From Symsagittifera roscoffensis (Eukaryota; Xenacoelomorpha; Acoela; Convolutidae), in assembly GCF_963678635.1 (NCBI RefSeq), contig NC_087063.1, positions 64,029,290 to 64,093,289 of the forward strand: a DNA stretch of 64,000 nucleotides, written 5' to 3'. The translations under genes and the position numbers were made by a program. The notes beneath the pieces are model-generated. The model did no database searches. It worked only from the letters and a program-made list of their open reading frames with translations, and was not told the origin of the DNA. Positions 49,448 through 59,050 of this stretch are shown one piece after another (within the stretch, counting starts at the first letter, position 1; each line of letters starts with the position of its first letter).

Positions 49448-50213
49448 GGGCTTGCAGCGGTAAACTTCTATAATTAACCGGTTAACCGATGGAAAATTAT
49501 CAGTTAAACGGTTCGGTTAATTTTTGATGAAAATAAAGATTTTTGAAGAGAAACTATATGCGAATTAATTTCGTTTGGTACTCCAAGTTATCTTGTAAAA
49601 ATAAGCTGTCTTGTAAAAATAATATAGCTTCAGCAGTTTTGATTTTCAGAGACATTCTTTTCTCACAAAATTTGTTTCCAAAGTCACTGAGCAGTCGTTC
49701 GAAACTCGCAGAAGTAGCCGGATTTCGCAAATACTGTCAAGAATATTCGTGCTCCACCAAGCAATAGGATCGACATGCATTGCTTCTATCTGAAGTGAAC
49801 AATATAACTCAAGCTTTTGTTGCAGAGTGACGGTTGTCTGTGGATAGTATTCGCTAGGCCAGAATCTTTGCCCATTAACTAGCTTAATTTCGAATTCGAG
49901 ACACCACATGGCATATCAGCTTCGGCAGGTGCAGGTACTTTAACCTCAGCCATTGCTTCTCTCATTGATTTTTTCACATCAAGTTGAAATGAATCTGCAA
50001 GAAATAACAAGTCCTTAAATCTTGCAGAGGTCGCACATGGCTTTCCTGTCTTCTACTTCGGCAGAAAGGTTTCCATATCTAGTTTTTCTTGACCATGATC
50101 TGAAATTTGAATTGCATACATTTTGTAGACATATGTGTGCTTAAATAAAACAAGCAAAGGGTCCCCCTTTGCCCAAAATTCATCGGTTAATAGTTTTTTT
50201 ATCGGTTAATTTG
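49448..50213 (-). mobile_element. hAT element remnant
   Basis: The segment encloses a hAT transposase fragment and has clusters of CGGTTAA/TTAACCG near both ends (TAATTAACCGGTTAACCG at 49471-49488; ATCGGTTAA at 50182-50190 and 50201-50209), like subterminal repeats of many hAT elements. Clean terminal inverted repeats and an 8-bp target duplication were not found, so the boundaries are approximate. The right end coincides with the point where the neighbouring MULE coding sequence stops, suggesting insertion into it. Confidence 0.45.
49554..50030 (-). pseudogene. hAT transposase C-terminal fragment
   Basis: Three segments read on the minus strand fit the hAT C-terminal region in order. RFKDLLFLADSF lies near 50025-49990 (compare the family's LDPRFKDL motif). 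DPIAWWSTN lies near 49770-49745. NPATSASFERLLSDFGNKF followed by CEKR lies near 49725-49660 and matches the dimerisation motif (ATS..SER.FS..G), with Phe in place of the first Ser of SER. The segments lie in different frames, separated by a TAG and by a frameshift or deletion between WWSTN and the NPATS segment. The last frame continues to a stop at 49554. The N-terminal BED finger and first catalytic residues are absent. It cannot encode active transposase. Confidence 0.8.
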
Positions 50214-51093
50214 ATAATGGTTCCAAAGAGAAATAGGAAAAAGTGTTTTTCGGCCAATCAAATCCCCTCTAATGTACGTTTTTTGGAAATAAGCAGTGAG
50301 CTCGTCTAATTTTTCGAGATCGTTTTGTGAAATATCCAGTTTGGTTGCCACACTGCATATTTCCTCAATGACTAGGTCGAACCCGATTTCCACTTTTGAC
50401 TCCGGAACAAAACTAAGCGCAGGAATCATATTCAGCGCTAAAACTAGCTCGCTGTTTGATTCGTACGTCTTTTTAAGGCCCAATTCGGATATTTTTCTGG
50501 TAAAACTGACTGGGGCAAATTTTGAAAGTACCGTCTACAAGCCAGGTTTTGTTGTACAATTTAAGTGCATTGAGGTTCTCAATGTCGCCAAAAATTAATA
50601 AGCGTTCCGTATCTTGTTTTCCGCTATCAAAAAGACAAAATTGCTTAAAACGATCGGGTATTTCGAAATGGCGGTCATCTGTGGCAATAGTGGGCAGGGA
50701 TGTTGTTTGTTTACTTCTGTTTAAAGTTCGCGTTAGCGCCGACCGGGAGGGCAAAGACAGTTGGGTTGCTTTTTCGTCCTGCACCAATTGCAAACTAGCT
50801 GCGATTATCTGGCTGTTTACTAGATTTAATTGACTCCTAACTGTCTCCTTCATTTGTTGAACTAGTTGCCGAGCTTCTGAGCGTCCTGCGTTGAGCTCAT
50901 GACTATGCTCGTTGCTCTGTGAGATTATATCGCTCCCAGAAGTGATTAAAGTTTTCGGGCATTTATACGATCTCCATTTGCTGCAGCGCCAGTGTGTCGT
51001 TGTCTTCGTATCGCGTTTCTTTTGAAATTCATGGCCATCAAGAATAATCAGAGTTTGGCCTTTTTGTGAGGTTCCCCAAGTAAAAGAGTTCAT
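50199..51093 (-). pseudogene. FLYWCH-MULE transposase lacking its core
   Basis: The minus-strand frame from 51093 has an N-terminal FLYWCH-type zinc-finger region (about residues 10-70; HWRCSKWRSYKCPKT with later NEHSHE). It reaches the start of a MULE transposase domain (NLNALKLYNKTWLVDGTFKI at about residue 175-195). After SQFYQ the frame breaks near 50500 and resumes one frame away with ELGLKKTYESN, and later DLIGRKTLFPISLWNHY, which belongs to the region after the catalytic domain. Roughly the whole DDE core after the first Asp is missing, so this is an internally deleted, non-autonomous derivative. The C-terminus ends against hAT-like sequence at about 50213. Family assignment rests on motif recognition only. 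Confidence 0.8.
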
Positions 51094-51836
51094 TTTTGAC
51101 TTATCAATGAGTTAAATAGGGAGACAATGAATGCAGAGTGTATACATTTTCAATTAAGTTGTTCTAATTCAATGCCATATTAACACTAAATTAAACACAT
51201 GTTGGCACTATGTTAATCCCAAAAATGAGTCCAGTTTAAATTAAGTTATCTTAAATTTGCATTGTTTTTCAATAGCGCGAACCTAATTGAGGCATCATTA
51301 CTCTAGATTTATTTCTGCTTACACTTTGATCATAATTTTTGTTCATAATTCATGGGATCTTTTTAATTGGCATGGGATTTTATGGTATGGGCGATTTTTA
51401 TACAAGGGATCTTTTGGTATGGTATCTTTTGTCATGGGAGCTTTTGGTATGGTATCTTTTGTCCTGACACCAATTTTCCATTAACCGTTTCCGTTTCACC
51501 GCGCCAGGGCCTAATTTTGAATGTTTGGGTAAATTTTTTCGTTAATTAACTTTAGAAAAAAATGCGTAGGTTTTTTCTGGGGAAAAAAGTGCGTAGGTTT
51601 TTTTTAGAAAGTTCGTAGGTTCATATCGGATCGAAAATCACTTATTTACCGTGACTGTAGCTTCAATTGTCGTCTTTGATAAGCAAAATGAAGATATAAA
51701 AATTGAAGCTCTAGATAGCTAATTAAGGTAGTCTAAATTCAGACTAAATTTGAAAAATAAAGACATAGTTTTCTCTTTTTTAATATGATTAGACAAGCTT
51801 CCAATTCCACCATTTGATAATTATTCAGTTTTTCAG
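51094..51836. other. AT-rich stretch with small tandem repeats
   Basis: No supported gene. A 30-bp tandem repeat (GGGAKCTTTTGGTATGG, then TATCTTTTGTC) has two good copies at 51406-51435 and 51436-51465 plus a decayed one before. A second short repeat with core CGTAGGTTT occurs three times at 51565, 51592 and 51614. Confidence 0.6.
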
Positions 51837-51931
51837 GGAGGCAGAGGAACTTGAAGCTGTGAGAAGGAAACTGGAGAAATGTCAATTAATTTTTTTTCAT
51901 TTTTTCTGCGCATTGACGTATTCGAAATGAA
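51837..51931 (+). CDS. Possible orphan coiled-coil exon
   Basis: A good acceptor (TCAGTTTTTCAG) is followed by a short GC-richer frame reading EAEELEAVRRKLEKCQ, a perfect amphipathic coiled-coil pattern. It then runs into AT-rich codons and a TGA at 51929-51931. One leading base fits a phase-2 upstream donor, which is the phase at the end of exon 3 of the coiled-coil gene, but that gene already has a terminal exon 6 kb earlier. It could be an alternative last exon, part of another gene, or chance. Confidence 0.25.
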
Positions 51932-53401
51932 AAATTTCTCTTCGATCTCCAGGACGGAGACATAGTTTTTGTAGCATAGATGAAATTTGTAGGCGAATTA
52001 CACTTGAAACCAGTACAGGACAACGAGTTTTCAAGTTATGTCGATTGAATGCTTTTAATCTAGTAAATTTGCGTCGTAGATTAACTTCATGAACTCTTAA
52101 AGTAGATTAAAAATAACTTTGTTTTTAAGATAAGATTACAAAAATTAAGTTAACAAAAATTGAAAACAACTACGACTTATCAAATTAAATTAGTCAGCAT
52201 ACTAAAAATTTGCAGAAAACTGATGTTTTTAAATGGAGACATCTCCGCTGCCACCTGTTGCACCACCTCCTATTTCAAAAGTTTCCTCTATATAGTAGTA
52301 TTTTGTGCCATTTAGTTTTTTGGCTGAGTGAAACTAAATTTTTCTCTGGGGGCGCTTTCGGCAGTTAAGTCATATTCTTAAGAGGGGTTTTCTGAAAAAA
52401 AGGGTGTTCGAGTCACATTTTTAAAATTTCATCCAGTGACGCTAAATTTTAGGAAAATCTATTCTGCAGTGTATCTAAAGACTGCTCGTAAAACCGATTT
52501 GGTTGTCCGAAAAAGCAATCAATCAACAAAATCATCGGTATTTTTCTTCGCAATTTTCCTTAACCTTATCTTTATTTTTCCAATTTTGCTGAAACTTTAA
52601 TGCATTTGAATAAGCAAATCCCATTTGCAATTTCAGAAAATTCAAAAAATCCTACTATATTGAAACACCCCAATTGCCTATTTAGTTATTGCATTTTAAT
52701 GATTTCAAGGACGGCATTTTCCAGAAACATCAACTGTAACGGTTAGTTTAATTTAATCCGATTGCCCAATTTATATTACCAATAGAAAACTATGTTACTT
52801 GTTTCAAACTTAATAAAAACAGCGGACAAATTGGCTCGACTTTGCCAAATCAACTATAAAGTTTTTCTGATAAACGAAGGCTGTCTTTGATCTCAAAACC
52901 TACTTGGCAGAAAATCGATGTTGTGAAGTATTGCCAAAAAGGGTCTGTTGGTTGGCTTGGCTAGGGTGCCCGAGTTCTGAGGTAAAAAGCATTCACTCGC
53001 TTTCCCACCCGCCTTTATGGATGTTCTTGAACAGTTAGTTTACCATAATCGTCCGCGGGGAAATTTATGCAGCATTTGAAACATCTTTAAAATTGATTAG
53101 CATCTTCATTTTCGATTTTAACAAGGAAGTAGAAAGGATTTGGGATCAGCTAATCTAGATTTTACAGAAAAACTTTCATAAAAATTCAACCAGTAGCAAG
53201 ATTGGAAATTTCTCATCGACAAAATTTATGCTATAAAACTTTTATTTATTTTTCAGAAGATATCAATTTTTTTAAAACTTGTTAGAGGCTCAAAATGAAT
53301 AGTAGAAATATTTTTTGGCGAAATCAGTGTATAGAATTTTTCGTGTTTCACTTAATACTTTTGTAGCATACCTACCAGTACCTGATATATTGATCCTAGT
53401 G
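51932..53401. other. AT-rich intergenic stretch
   Basis: About 1.5 kb without supported genes, RNA genes or recognised repeats. Low-complexity A/T runs only. Confidence 0.4.
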
Positions 53402-53739
53402 GGTTCGATTATTGGGATAGAATACTTGTTAGACGGAAGACGAAATCGTTAAGGAGAAACTTACTAACATTAACTGGATTCAGAATATGGACTGTTTTTA
53501 AGAAAGGAAAAGATTGATAAAGACTAAATTGTAAAAGAGTGAACTATTGACAGTCCACCACCGAGCTAAAAAAAGTAACAATCTTCTGGCTTTTATAATT
53601 TACGATTTTGAGATCCTCCCAGGAAAATAAAAGCATCAAAACGAAAATTAATATCCTCCAGATTTTTATAAAGTAAAAATAAATAGCTTATTTGTAAATT
53701 GAGTACATTTGGTGGAAGAGAAAAATGACTGCTATATTT
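53402..53739. repeat. Dispersed direct repeat, copy 1
   Basis: This segment aligns co-linearly with 57,461-57,790. Shared landmarks include GGTTCGATT, GAAATCGTT, CTGGATTCAGA, TTGAGA followed by CCTC-CAGGAA, ATATNCTCCAG and TTGGTGGA. The copies are strongly diverged but in the same order and orientation. They flank a Gag remnant, so they may be old LTRs. No TG/CA ends or target duplication could be fixed. Confidence 0.6.
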
Positions 53740-54510
53740 CTCCTTTCTCAAGAAGAAGGTTTACCAACAAGCCAAAAAACTGTGATTTATGTCGAGTATT
53801 AAGTGATAATAAAAAAGGTGGTTCTCATGACAAATCACTCTTATGATCTTGTAATTGTTTTTTTGTTTGTTTTTACTTGTCAAATGGTTTTTGTCTAGCC
53901 AGAGAACGTTGTACTGTTTCTGATATTTCCTTTCAGTGGCAACAACGCGCCGTACTTTTTCTTGACTTACTATCCGCTATTTGAGTGTTTCCCGCTGAGA
54001 GTTTTTGGTTGGGGGAGCTATCCATTTTGTTTAGTTGCACAGTGACGCATTTTAGACTTTGACATAATGCGTCAGTCTCGCATTCCAACTTAGCTTCTAG
54101 AATTTTCATTTTTTTCCAACAAACTGCTTTTCCACGCGGGGAGGTGCCACCAAGGCTTCACGTTGACTACTATTTTTAACTTCTTCCCAGTGCGTTAACC
54201 TATCTTGTGCATGTTATTTTGAAACAAATTACAGCTCTCCATCAGGCGTTTTGTGCTATTGCGTCAAATTCTGGCTTTTTGAGGGTTCATGTAGCCAGGT
54301 AAGTTTAAGAGCAACAGATGATTATGAAGACGAATTTTAGGTCTTGATTTTTGAGTATTTGCAAGGCTCCAATTTTTTCCATTTATGATGTTTTTGACAA
54401 CTGTCATTGAACATAATTAATGTCACCAACAGGTTTACTTGAAAAATTGTGCGGTAGTGGGTTTATTTTTACCTTCCTAGATTTATGCTACTGTGAAATT
54501 ATGATTTCAG
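53740..54510. other. Interior of the direct-repeat pair, left part
   Basis: About 770 bp between the left direct repeat and an open frame at 54511. No coding remnant was recognised. The stretch around 53940-54190 is GC-richer than its surroundings. Confidence 0.3.
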
Positions 54511-54783
54511 TTGGTTCCTTCATGTCCGCAGGTAACGTTAAAGCCGATCGCAACTGAAACATTGTGGGCAATGATCGAAGAAGTAACTGGGTTAGTTTCC
54601 GTTGCGGTTGATTTGAAAATAGTGCAAGTTGTCCGAACCGGGGTTGCAGCAGCCTATGAGGGAGCAATTATTTCTGGAACGACAGCTCTCTCCCTCTTCT
54701 CAGCTTCAACCACCTCTATCCAGCTTTGGGCAGTATCCGGCCTGAGTTTCCAAACTCGATGGAGTCGAAGTCGAGAGATATAA
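54511..54783 (+). other. GC-richer open frame of unknown status
   Basis: A 90-codon frame follows an acceptor-like TGATTTCAG and has a less AT-biased composition than its flanks. The translation is hydrophobic with many Thr, Val and Ala, and no family is recognised. The opposite strand also has an open stretch here. It may be decayed retroelement or host coding sequence. A TATAAATA sequence follows near 54882. Confidence 0.2.
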
Positions 54784-55499
54784 CAGGGTTTTTGTCTGGC
54801 ACCGAGCCAAGCTTTTCAGCCTAAGTGTTGTTAACATCCGAGGTTGAGTGAGCGCTGGCAGCGGTAGACATTCGATAAAATATATAAATAGTTACTAAAT
54901 CAAACTCTGGAGTCGACACGTACTAATTGTAGCGATGATCCCTGGGCGAGCAAGATGGCGCTGGGTTTCAGAACAATGCACGACAATTGCTGCTTGAGAA
55001 TTTTCCGCGGTTATGAGATCTGTCAATGAATGATTGATGTCTACCAAACGAAGAACGAGACATTACGAGGCCAAACTACGCCTTCTGTGCATTGTAAGCG
55101 GATTCCGCAACAGACCAAAATCAGATTTGTCGCAGAATCCGCAACATTGCTACTTTTCTTTGATCTTCTTCGCTGTTTTGGATTCCACAAAAAAATACCT
55201 AAAACACTGTACCGCTCAAAATTGCTCCGAAAATAGGCGACTTTACGGAATCGGCAACCCTACTTGCGGAATCCAGAACAGTTTGTGGAATCCACAAACA
55301 AATAATAAGACATTTGTATAATTAAATTGAGCTGTTGCGGATTCAGCAACTGCAAGCGGAATCCAAATATTAGGTGGAATCCACATTTTGTTTGCGGATT
55401 CCGTTTACATTTATGTATGTGTAGTATAGCGTTTCAAATTATATCTTTTAAGTACTGGTCAACAGAAAAAATCAATCTCAATTACTACATTGATCAAGT

Positions 55500-55676
55500 T
55501 CCTGTCAACCCAACTTCGATCTCAAATCCTGTCAACTTCGATCTCAACTTCGATCCCAAATACTGACCTACTGAACTTCGATCCCAAATACTGACCTACC
55601 GATCCCATATACTTACGTACTTCGATCTGAACTTCGCCCCAAATACTGAAGCAATCCCAAATACTGACCTAATTCG
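55500..55676 (+). repeat. Short tandem repeat, ACTTCGATC / CCCAAATACTGACCTA
   Basis: Irregular repeats of ACTTCGATCTCAA and ATCCCAAATACTGACCTA fill this stretch and lead directly into the 128-bp minisatellite, whose hairpin uses the same CCCAAATACTG sequence. Confidence 0.7.
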
Positions 55677-56025
55677 GCGATATGCTGTGCGTTATGTTTC
55701 CAAACACTCTCAAGGCATGGACTACAAATATTTAATTTATTCGGCGTTATGTTTCCAAAATCAGTATTTGGGATTGACGCAATCCCAAATACTGAACTAA
55801 ATTGGCGATATGCTGTGTGTTGTTTTTCCATACAATCTCAACCCAATTTTTACAAATATTGAATTTATTCGGCGTTATGCTTTCAAAATCAGTATTTGGT
55901 ATTGACGCAATCCCAAATACTAACCTAAATTGGCGATATGCTGAGTGTTGTATTTCCATACACTCTCAACCCATTGACTTAAAAAATTGAACTTATTCGG
56001 TGTTGTGTTTCCAAAATACTAAAAG
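55670..56025 (+). repeat. 128-bp minisatellite with perfect hairpin
   Basis: Nearly three units are present: GGCGATATGCTG recurs at 55676, 55804 and 55932, exactly 128 bp apart. Each unit also carries TTATTCGGCGTTATG and CTCTCAACCC-type segments. The first unit holds a perfect 16-bp inverted repeat (TCAGTATTTGGGATTG at 55761-55776, CAATCCCAAATACTGA at 55780-55795) around the loop ACG; the second unit holds a slightly decayed version near 55889-55923. Confidence 0.85.
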
Positions 56026-56609
56026 CTGACATCCACCAATTTAGTTAACAAATGTTTTGAGATTTGTTCGTGGATTCCGCTGACAATGATTAAATCCTTT
56101 CCTTTAAATTCCCCATTGCTAGAGATAAAAACTCCAGCTCTAGCTTTCAATTGTTCATATGCAAGTTCAGTAATAGACAAAATTCAGAATCCGCTGACAT
56201 TTGCGGATTCCGCTTACAAATATTGCAGATTCCACTTACATTTGCGGATTCCACTTACATTTTGCGGAATCCACTTACAGTTGCAGAATTCAAAACAACT
56301 AGCTACATTCGCTTGTTGCGGAATCCGCGGCACAACAAATGTGCCGACAAAATTTACCTTACAGGTTATTGTACGCGGAATCCACGGAAGTTTTGTAAGT
56401 GGAAACCATTGACATTTTGGAACATGTTTAAAGGTTTGTCTATGGAATCGAGGAACACGCAGACACAAAATTATACGACTATCCAGTTCAAAGTTTGGCC
56501 TCGTAATGGAACCGTTGTTTGCAGTTTCTCTCAATATCGAAGTCATTTGGAACTCATCAAGTGACCGTAAAGGAAAATTTATGGACGCCGTGGCCTGTTT
56601 GTATCAGAA

Positions 56610-56977
56610 TCATAAATCTCCCAGCGAAAAGCCTACCCAAATGAGTAATTTTGCAAGCAAGTCCGCCAAAGTACAAGGCTTGTCTTTTCGCAGCTCGACT
56701 CTAGCATATTGTTCACGCAAACCTTCCAAAATCCTTTGTAATGATCGAGACGATGTATTACCTCATGCGAACCGACAGGATATGCTTTCTTTGCCAAATG
56801 ATTTAGGTCCGACATGATCTCAGTTGCTTTCTCAATTCCGAGTTGCGATCGCTGTCTTGGAGGTATTGCGCTGCCCCTCAACCGTCGAGGAAAAATCTCA
56901 TGTTTTTTTTCTATAAATAATTGAGCAAAAGAACTATCAAGGTCAGGAGTTCCGTCCATGGCTATTTTCCAGTGCAA
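56610..56977 (-). pseudogene. Retrotransposon Gag fragment, frameshifted
   Basis: The minus-strand frame from 56977 contains PPRQRSQLGIEKATEIM, then LNHLAKKAYP and EVIHRL. At about 56742 the similarity passes one frame over to LEGLREQYARVELRKDKP and TLADLLAKL, ending at a TGA at 56610. This order (Q-rich loop, helix with LA.KAYP, E.I.RL, then F/L.GL, L...KP.TL..L) is that of retrotransposon Gag capsid helices, most like Ty3/gypsy-type elements. The first six-codon region starts in-frame only by chance. One frameshift makes it non-functional. No zinc knuckle, protease or reverse transcriptase was found nearby. Confidence 0.6.
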
Positions 56978-57460
56978 AATACTTAGAAGCTCAAAAGTGT
57001 GATGTCAATTGTGTATAATACTAACTAATAAATAATTCCAGAACCAAAATCATTGTTGTTTCGGTATCACGCATTGAAACTCTGAACCATGACAACACTG
57101 TTTTTCTGCTGACCTTATCCGGAAGTAATCCTGCTGAGCTGACTATAAATATGATTTTGAGTATAATTTTGTTTTGATCCATAAATTTAAATTATTCAAT
57201 GATATTATACTTCTTTTATTTTATTTTTTTTTGTTTGAATAAAGTTTATTCCGATTATCAGGTTGAAATTTTTCAAAATCTGTTTTTTTAGTGCTCCAGG
57301 CATCTATGTTTGCCTGATATTTTTTCTAGACTATTTCTTCATATCTGTGTGATTTTCCGAAAAAAAATAGAACTCGATCTTGATCAAGGCATTGATCTTC
57401 ATGCAGCCTAACAATTTGGTATAATTGCTTTCCGAAAAAAAAATTCCCAAGATTCTAGTT
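56978..57460. other. Stretch between Gag remnant and right direct repeat
   Basis: About 480 bp of AT-rich DNA. On the minus strand it would correspond to the leader between a 5' LTR and Gag if the flanking direct repeats are LTRs. No primer binding site could be identified with confidence. Confidence 0.3.
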
Positions 57461-57790
57461 GGTTCGATTTTGGAAATGTGTATATTTGTTGGACAGAAGG
57501 TGAAATCGTTTCAAAAAACTTCACTTACATTCTGGATTCAGAGTAATGACTATTTTTAAGAAGAGAAACACATGAGAGAAGAAGAATAAATTGTAAATTA
57601 GTGTAATTTATGTAAATTGTAATTTGTTCCCGAGGTAAAAAAAAAATCAAGCATTAAGAATCTTGAGACCCTCTCAGGAAGTTAAAAGTATCAATACGAA
57701 TTTTAATATACTCCAGGATATTGTAAAGTAAAAAAAGTATCTGAGTGTACCTAGAACACTTGGTGGAGAAGAATGAAGGCTGTTAAATTT
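57461..57790. repeat. Dispersed direct repeat, copy 2
   Basis: Co-linear, diverged copy of 53,402-53,739 in the same orientation (see that entry). On the minus strand it lies just upstream of the Gag remnant, where a 5' LTR would be. Confidence 0.6.
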
Positions 57791-59050
57791 CAAACAGATC
57801 AGAGCACTATTTTTAACCTTAATTAAAATTTGTTTGTATCATTGTCATTTTGAAAAAAAAGTCATTGAATTGTTTTCTGCAGTATATTTCATAAAACTGT
57901 TTGTATCATGGTCAATTTAAAACGACTGAAATTTTAAAAAGGTGATCAACTACTGTGTTTCATATGTTGTTATTTGACCTGATTATTTTGACCTGATAAA
58001 TTTGTGGAATTTGAAACATATTTTTAAAAATTTTTCTGCAAATTTTTTGAAATTTGTTTTTTTTTCTGCAAAATCTTTGCTACTGAGAAATATTTTCTTT
58101 TATAACAAAAAAATGCATAAGTTCAAAGAGGAATAATTTTGCGTGTTGGTTTAGCCATTGAAAAAGAAAAAAACTGATTGCGAATCAAAATTAGACTTCT
58201 CGCATGAAACTAGAAACTCGATTGTTCTGCAGTCGGGTTTTTAAATATCTTAATAGACTTTGATTCAGAAGCATACCAAATTTGGTTACTCTAAAAAACG
58301 AGCAGTGAACTCTTGCTGATTGTTTTTCTAACTCTTTCATCTGAAAATGTTTATTTTGTTGATCGTTTACCGTTATTTTTGTATTTGAGCAATCACAACA
58401 ACGTACAACAAAAAGTTTGCATTACCAAGCGCTTTGTAATATCTAGTCTGTATCTTCCAGTTAGGAATCTAAGATTAGTTTTTGTAAGGGCAAAAAATTA
58501 ACGGGAACAAGCGATCTGAGTATTTGTTCTTTTTTGCTTTTTGGTTTTGCTTCATAATATCCTGGAGCACTTTCATTGATTTCAAAACTTTTGTTTGTTT
58601 GATTTTCAAGTCATTGATAAAAAAAATCAATGATTAGAACTGTACTTTTGTTTTTATCCCAACAAAATTTAACACTAGATTCCTATCTGGAAGAAACAGA
58701 CAGATATATTACAAAGAACTTAGTGGTGCGAACTTTATCTTTCACGTTGTTGTTATTGCTCAGCTACTGTAATTTATATGTTTTTTTACTTTTGTTTGAC
58801 CTCGACAATATTCATTTTGTCGAAATAATCAACCCATGATTGTTTTTAACCAAATTTTCAAATTTTCAGATATCATATTTAGCTATTTAAGGATATTCTA
58901 TTATAAAATCTTCATATTCACGGGCGCAATCAAATTTTAACGAATCTGTCATTGGGAGAGTATCCTGGATCTGGCACATTCACTCGGTTGAACTAACAAC
59001 TGCATGGGAAGACTGAGGCAACATGTTTAATTTTGCTCTGATTGCCAACA
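57791..59050. other. AT-rich intergenic stretch
   Basis: About 1.26 kb with no supported gene. Frames at 58313-58501 and 58630-58839 are Phe/Leu-rich products of AT-rich DNA. Confidence 0.4.

Larger units (their letters stand above)
55098..56392. repeat. Cluster of GGAATCC/GGATTCC motifs
   Basis: At least 15 copies of GGAATCC or GGATTCC, usually preceded by TGC and followed by GC or AC, lie in both orientations between 55098 and 56392. Examples are GCGGATTCCGC at 55098, TTTGTGGAATCCACAAA at 55282-55298 and GCGGAATCCGCGG near 56320. At 56184-56290 they form about five tandem units of 20-21 bp (TTGCGGATTCCACTTACA). Coding frames here are repeat-driven. Confidence 0.75.

Noticed and set aside
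50522-50833. + strand frame of 103 codons
   Set aside because: It is the antisense shadow of the MULE transposase remnant, whose motifs are on the minus strand.
54950-54990. AAGATGGCG near 54963 with TATAAATA near 54882 as a host promoter
   Set aside because: The spacing and arrangement are suggestive of a core promoter with a YY1-type site, but no supported exon follows and the surroundings are repeat-derived.
56151-56564. 137-codon + strand frame
   Set aside because: It is largely made of the GGATTCC tandem repeat; the opposite strand is also open because of the palindromic motif.
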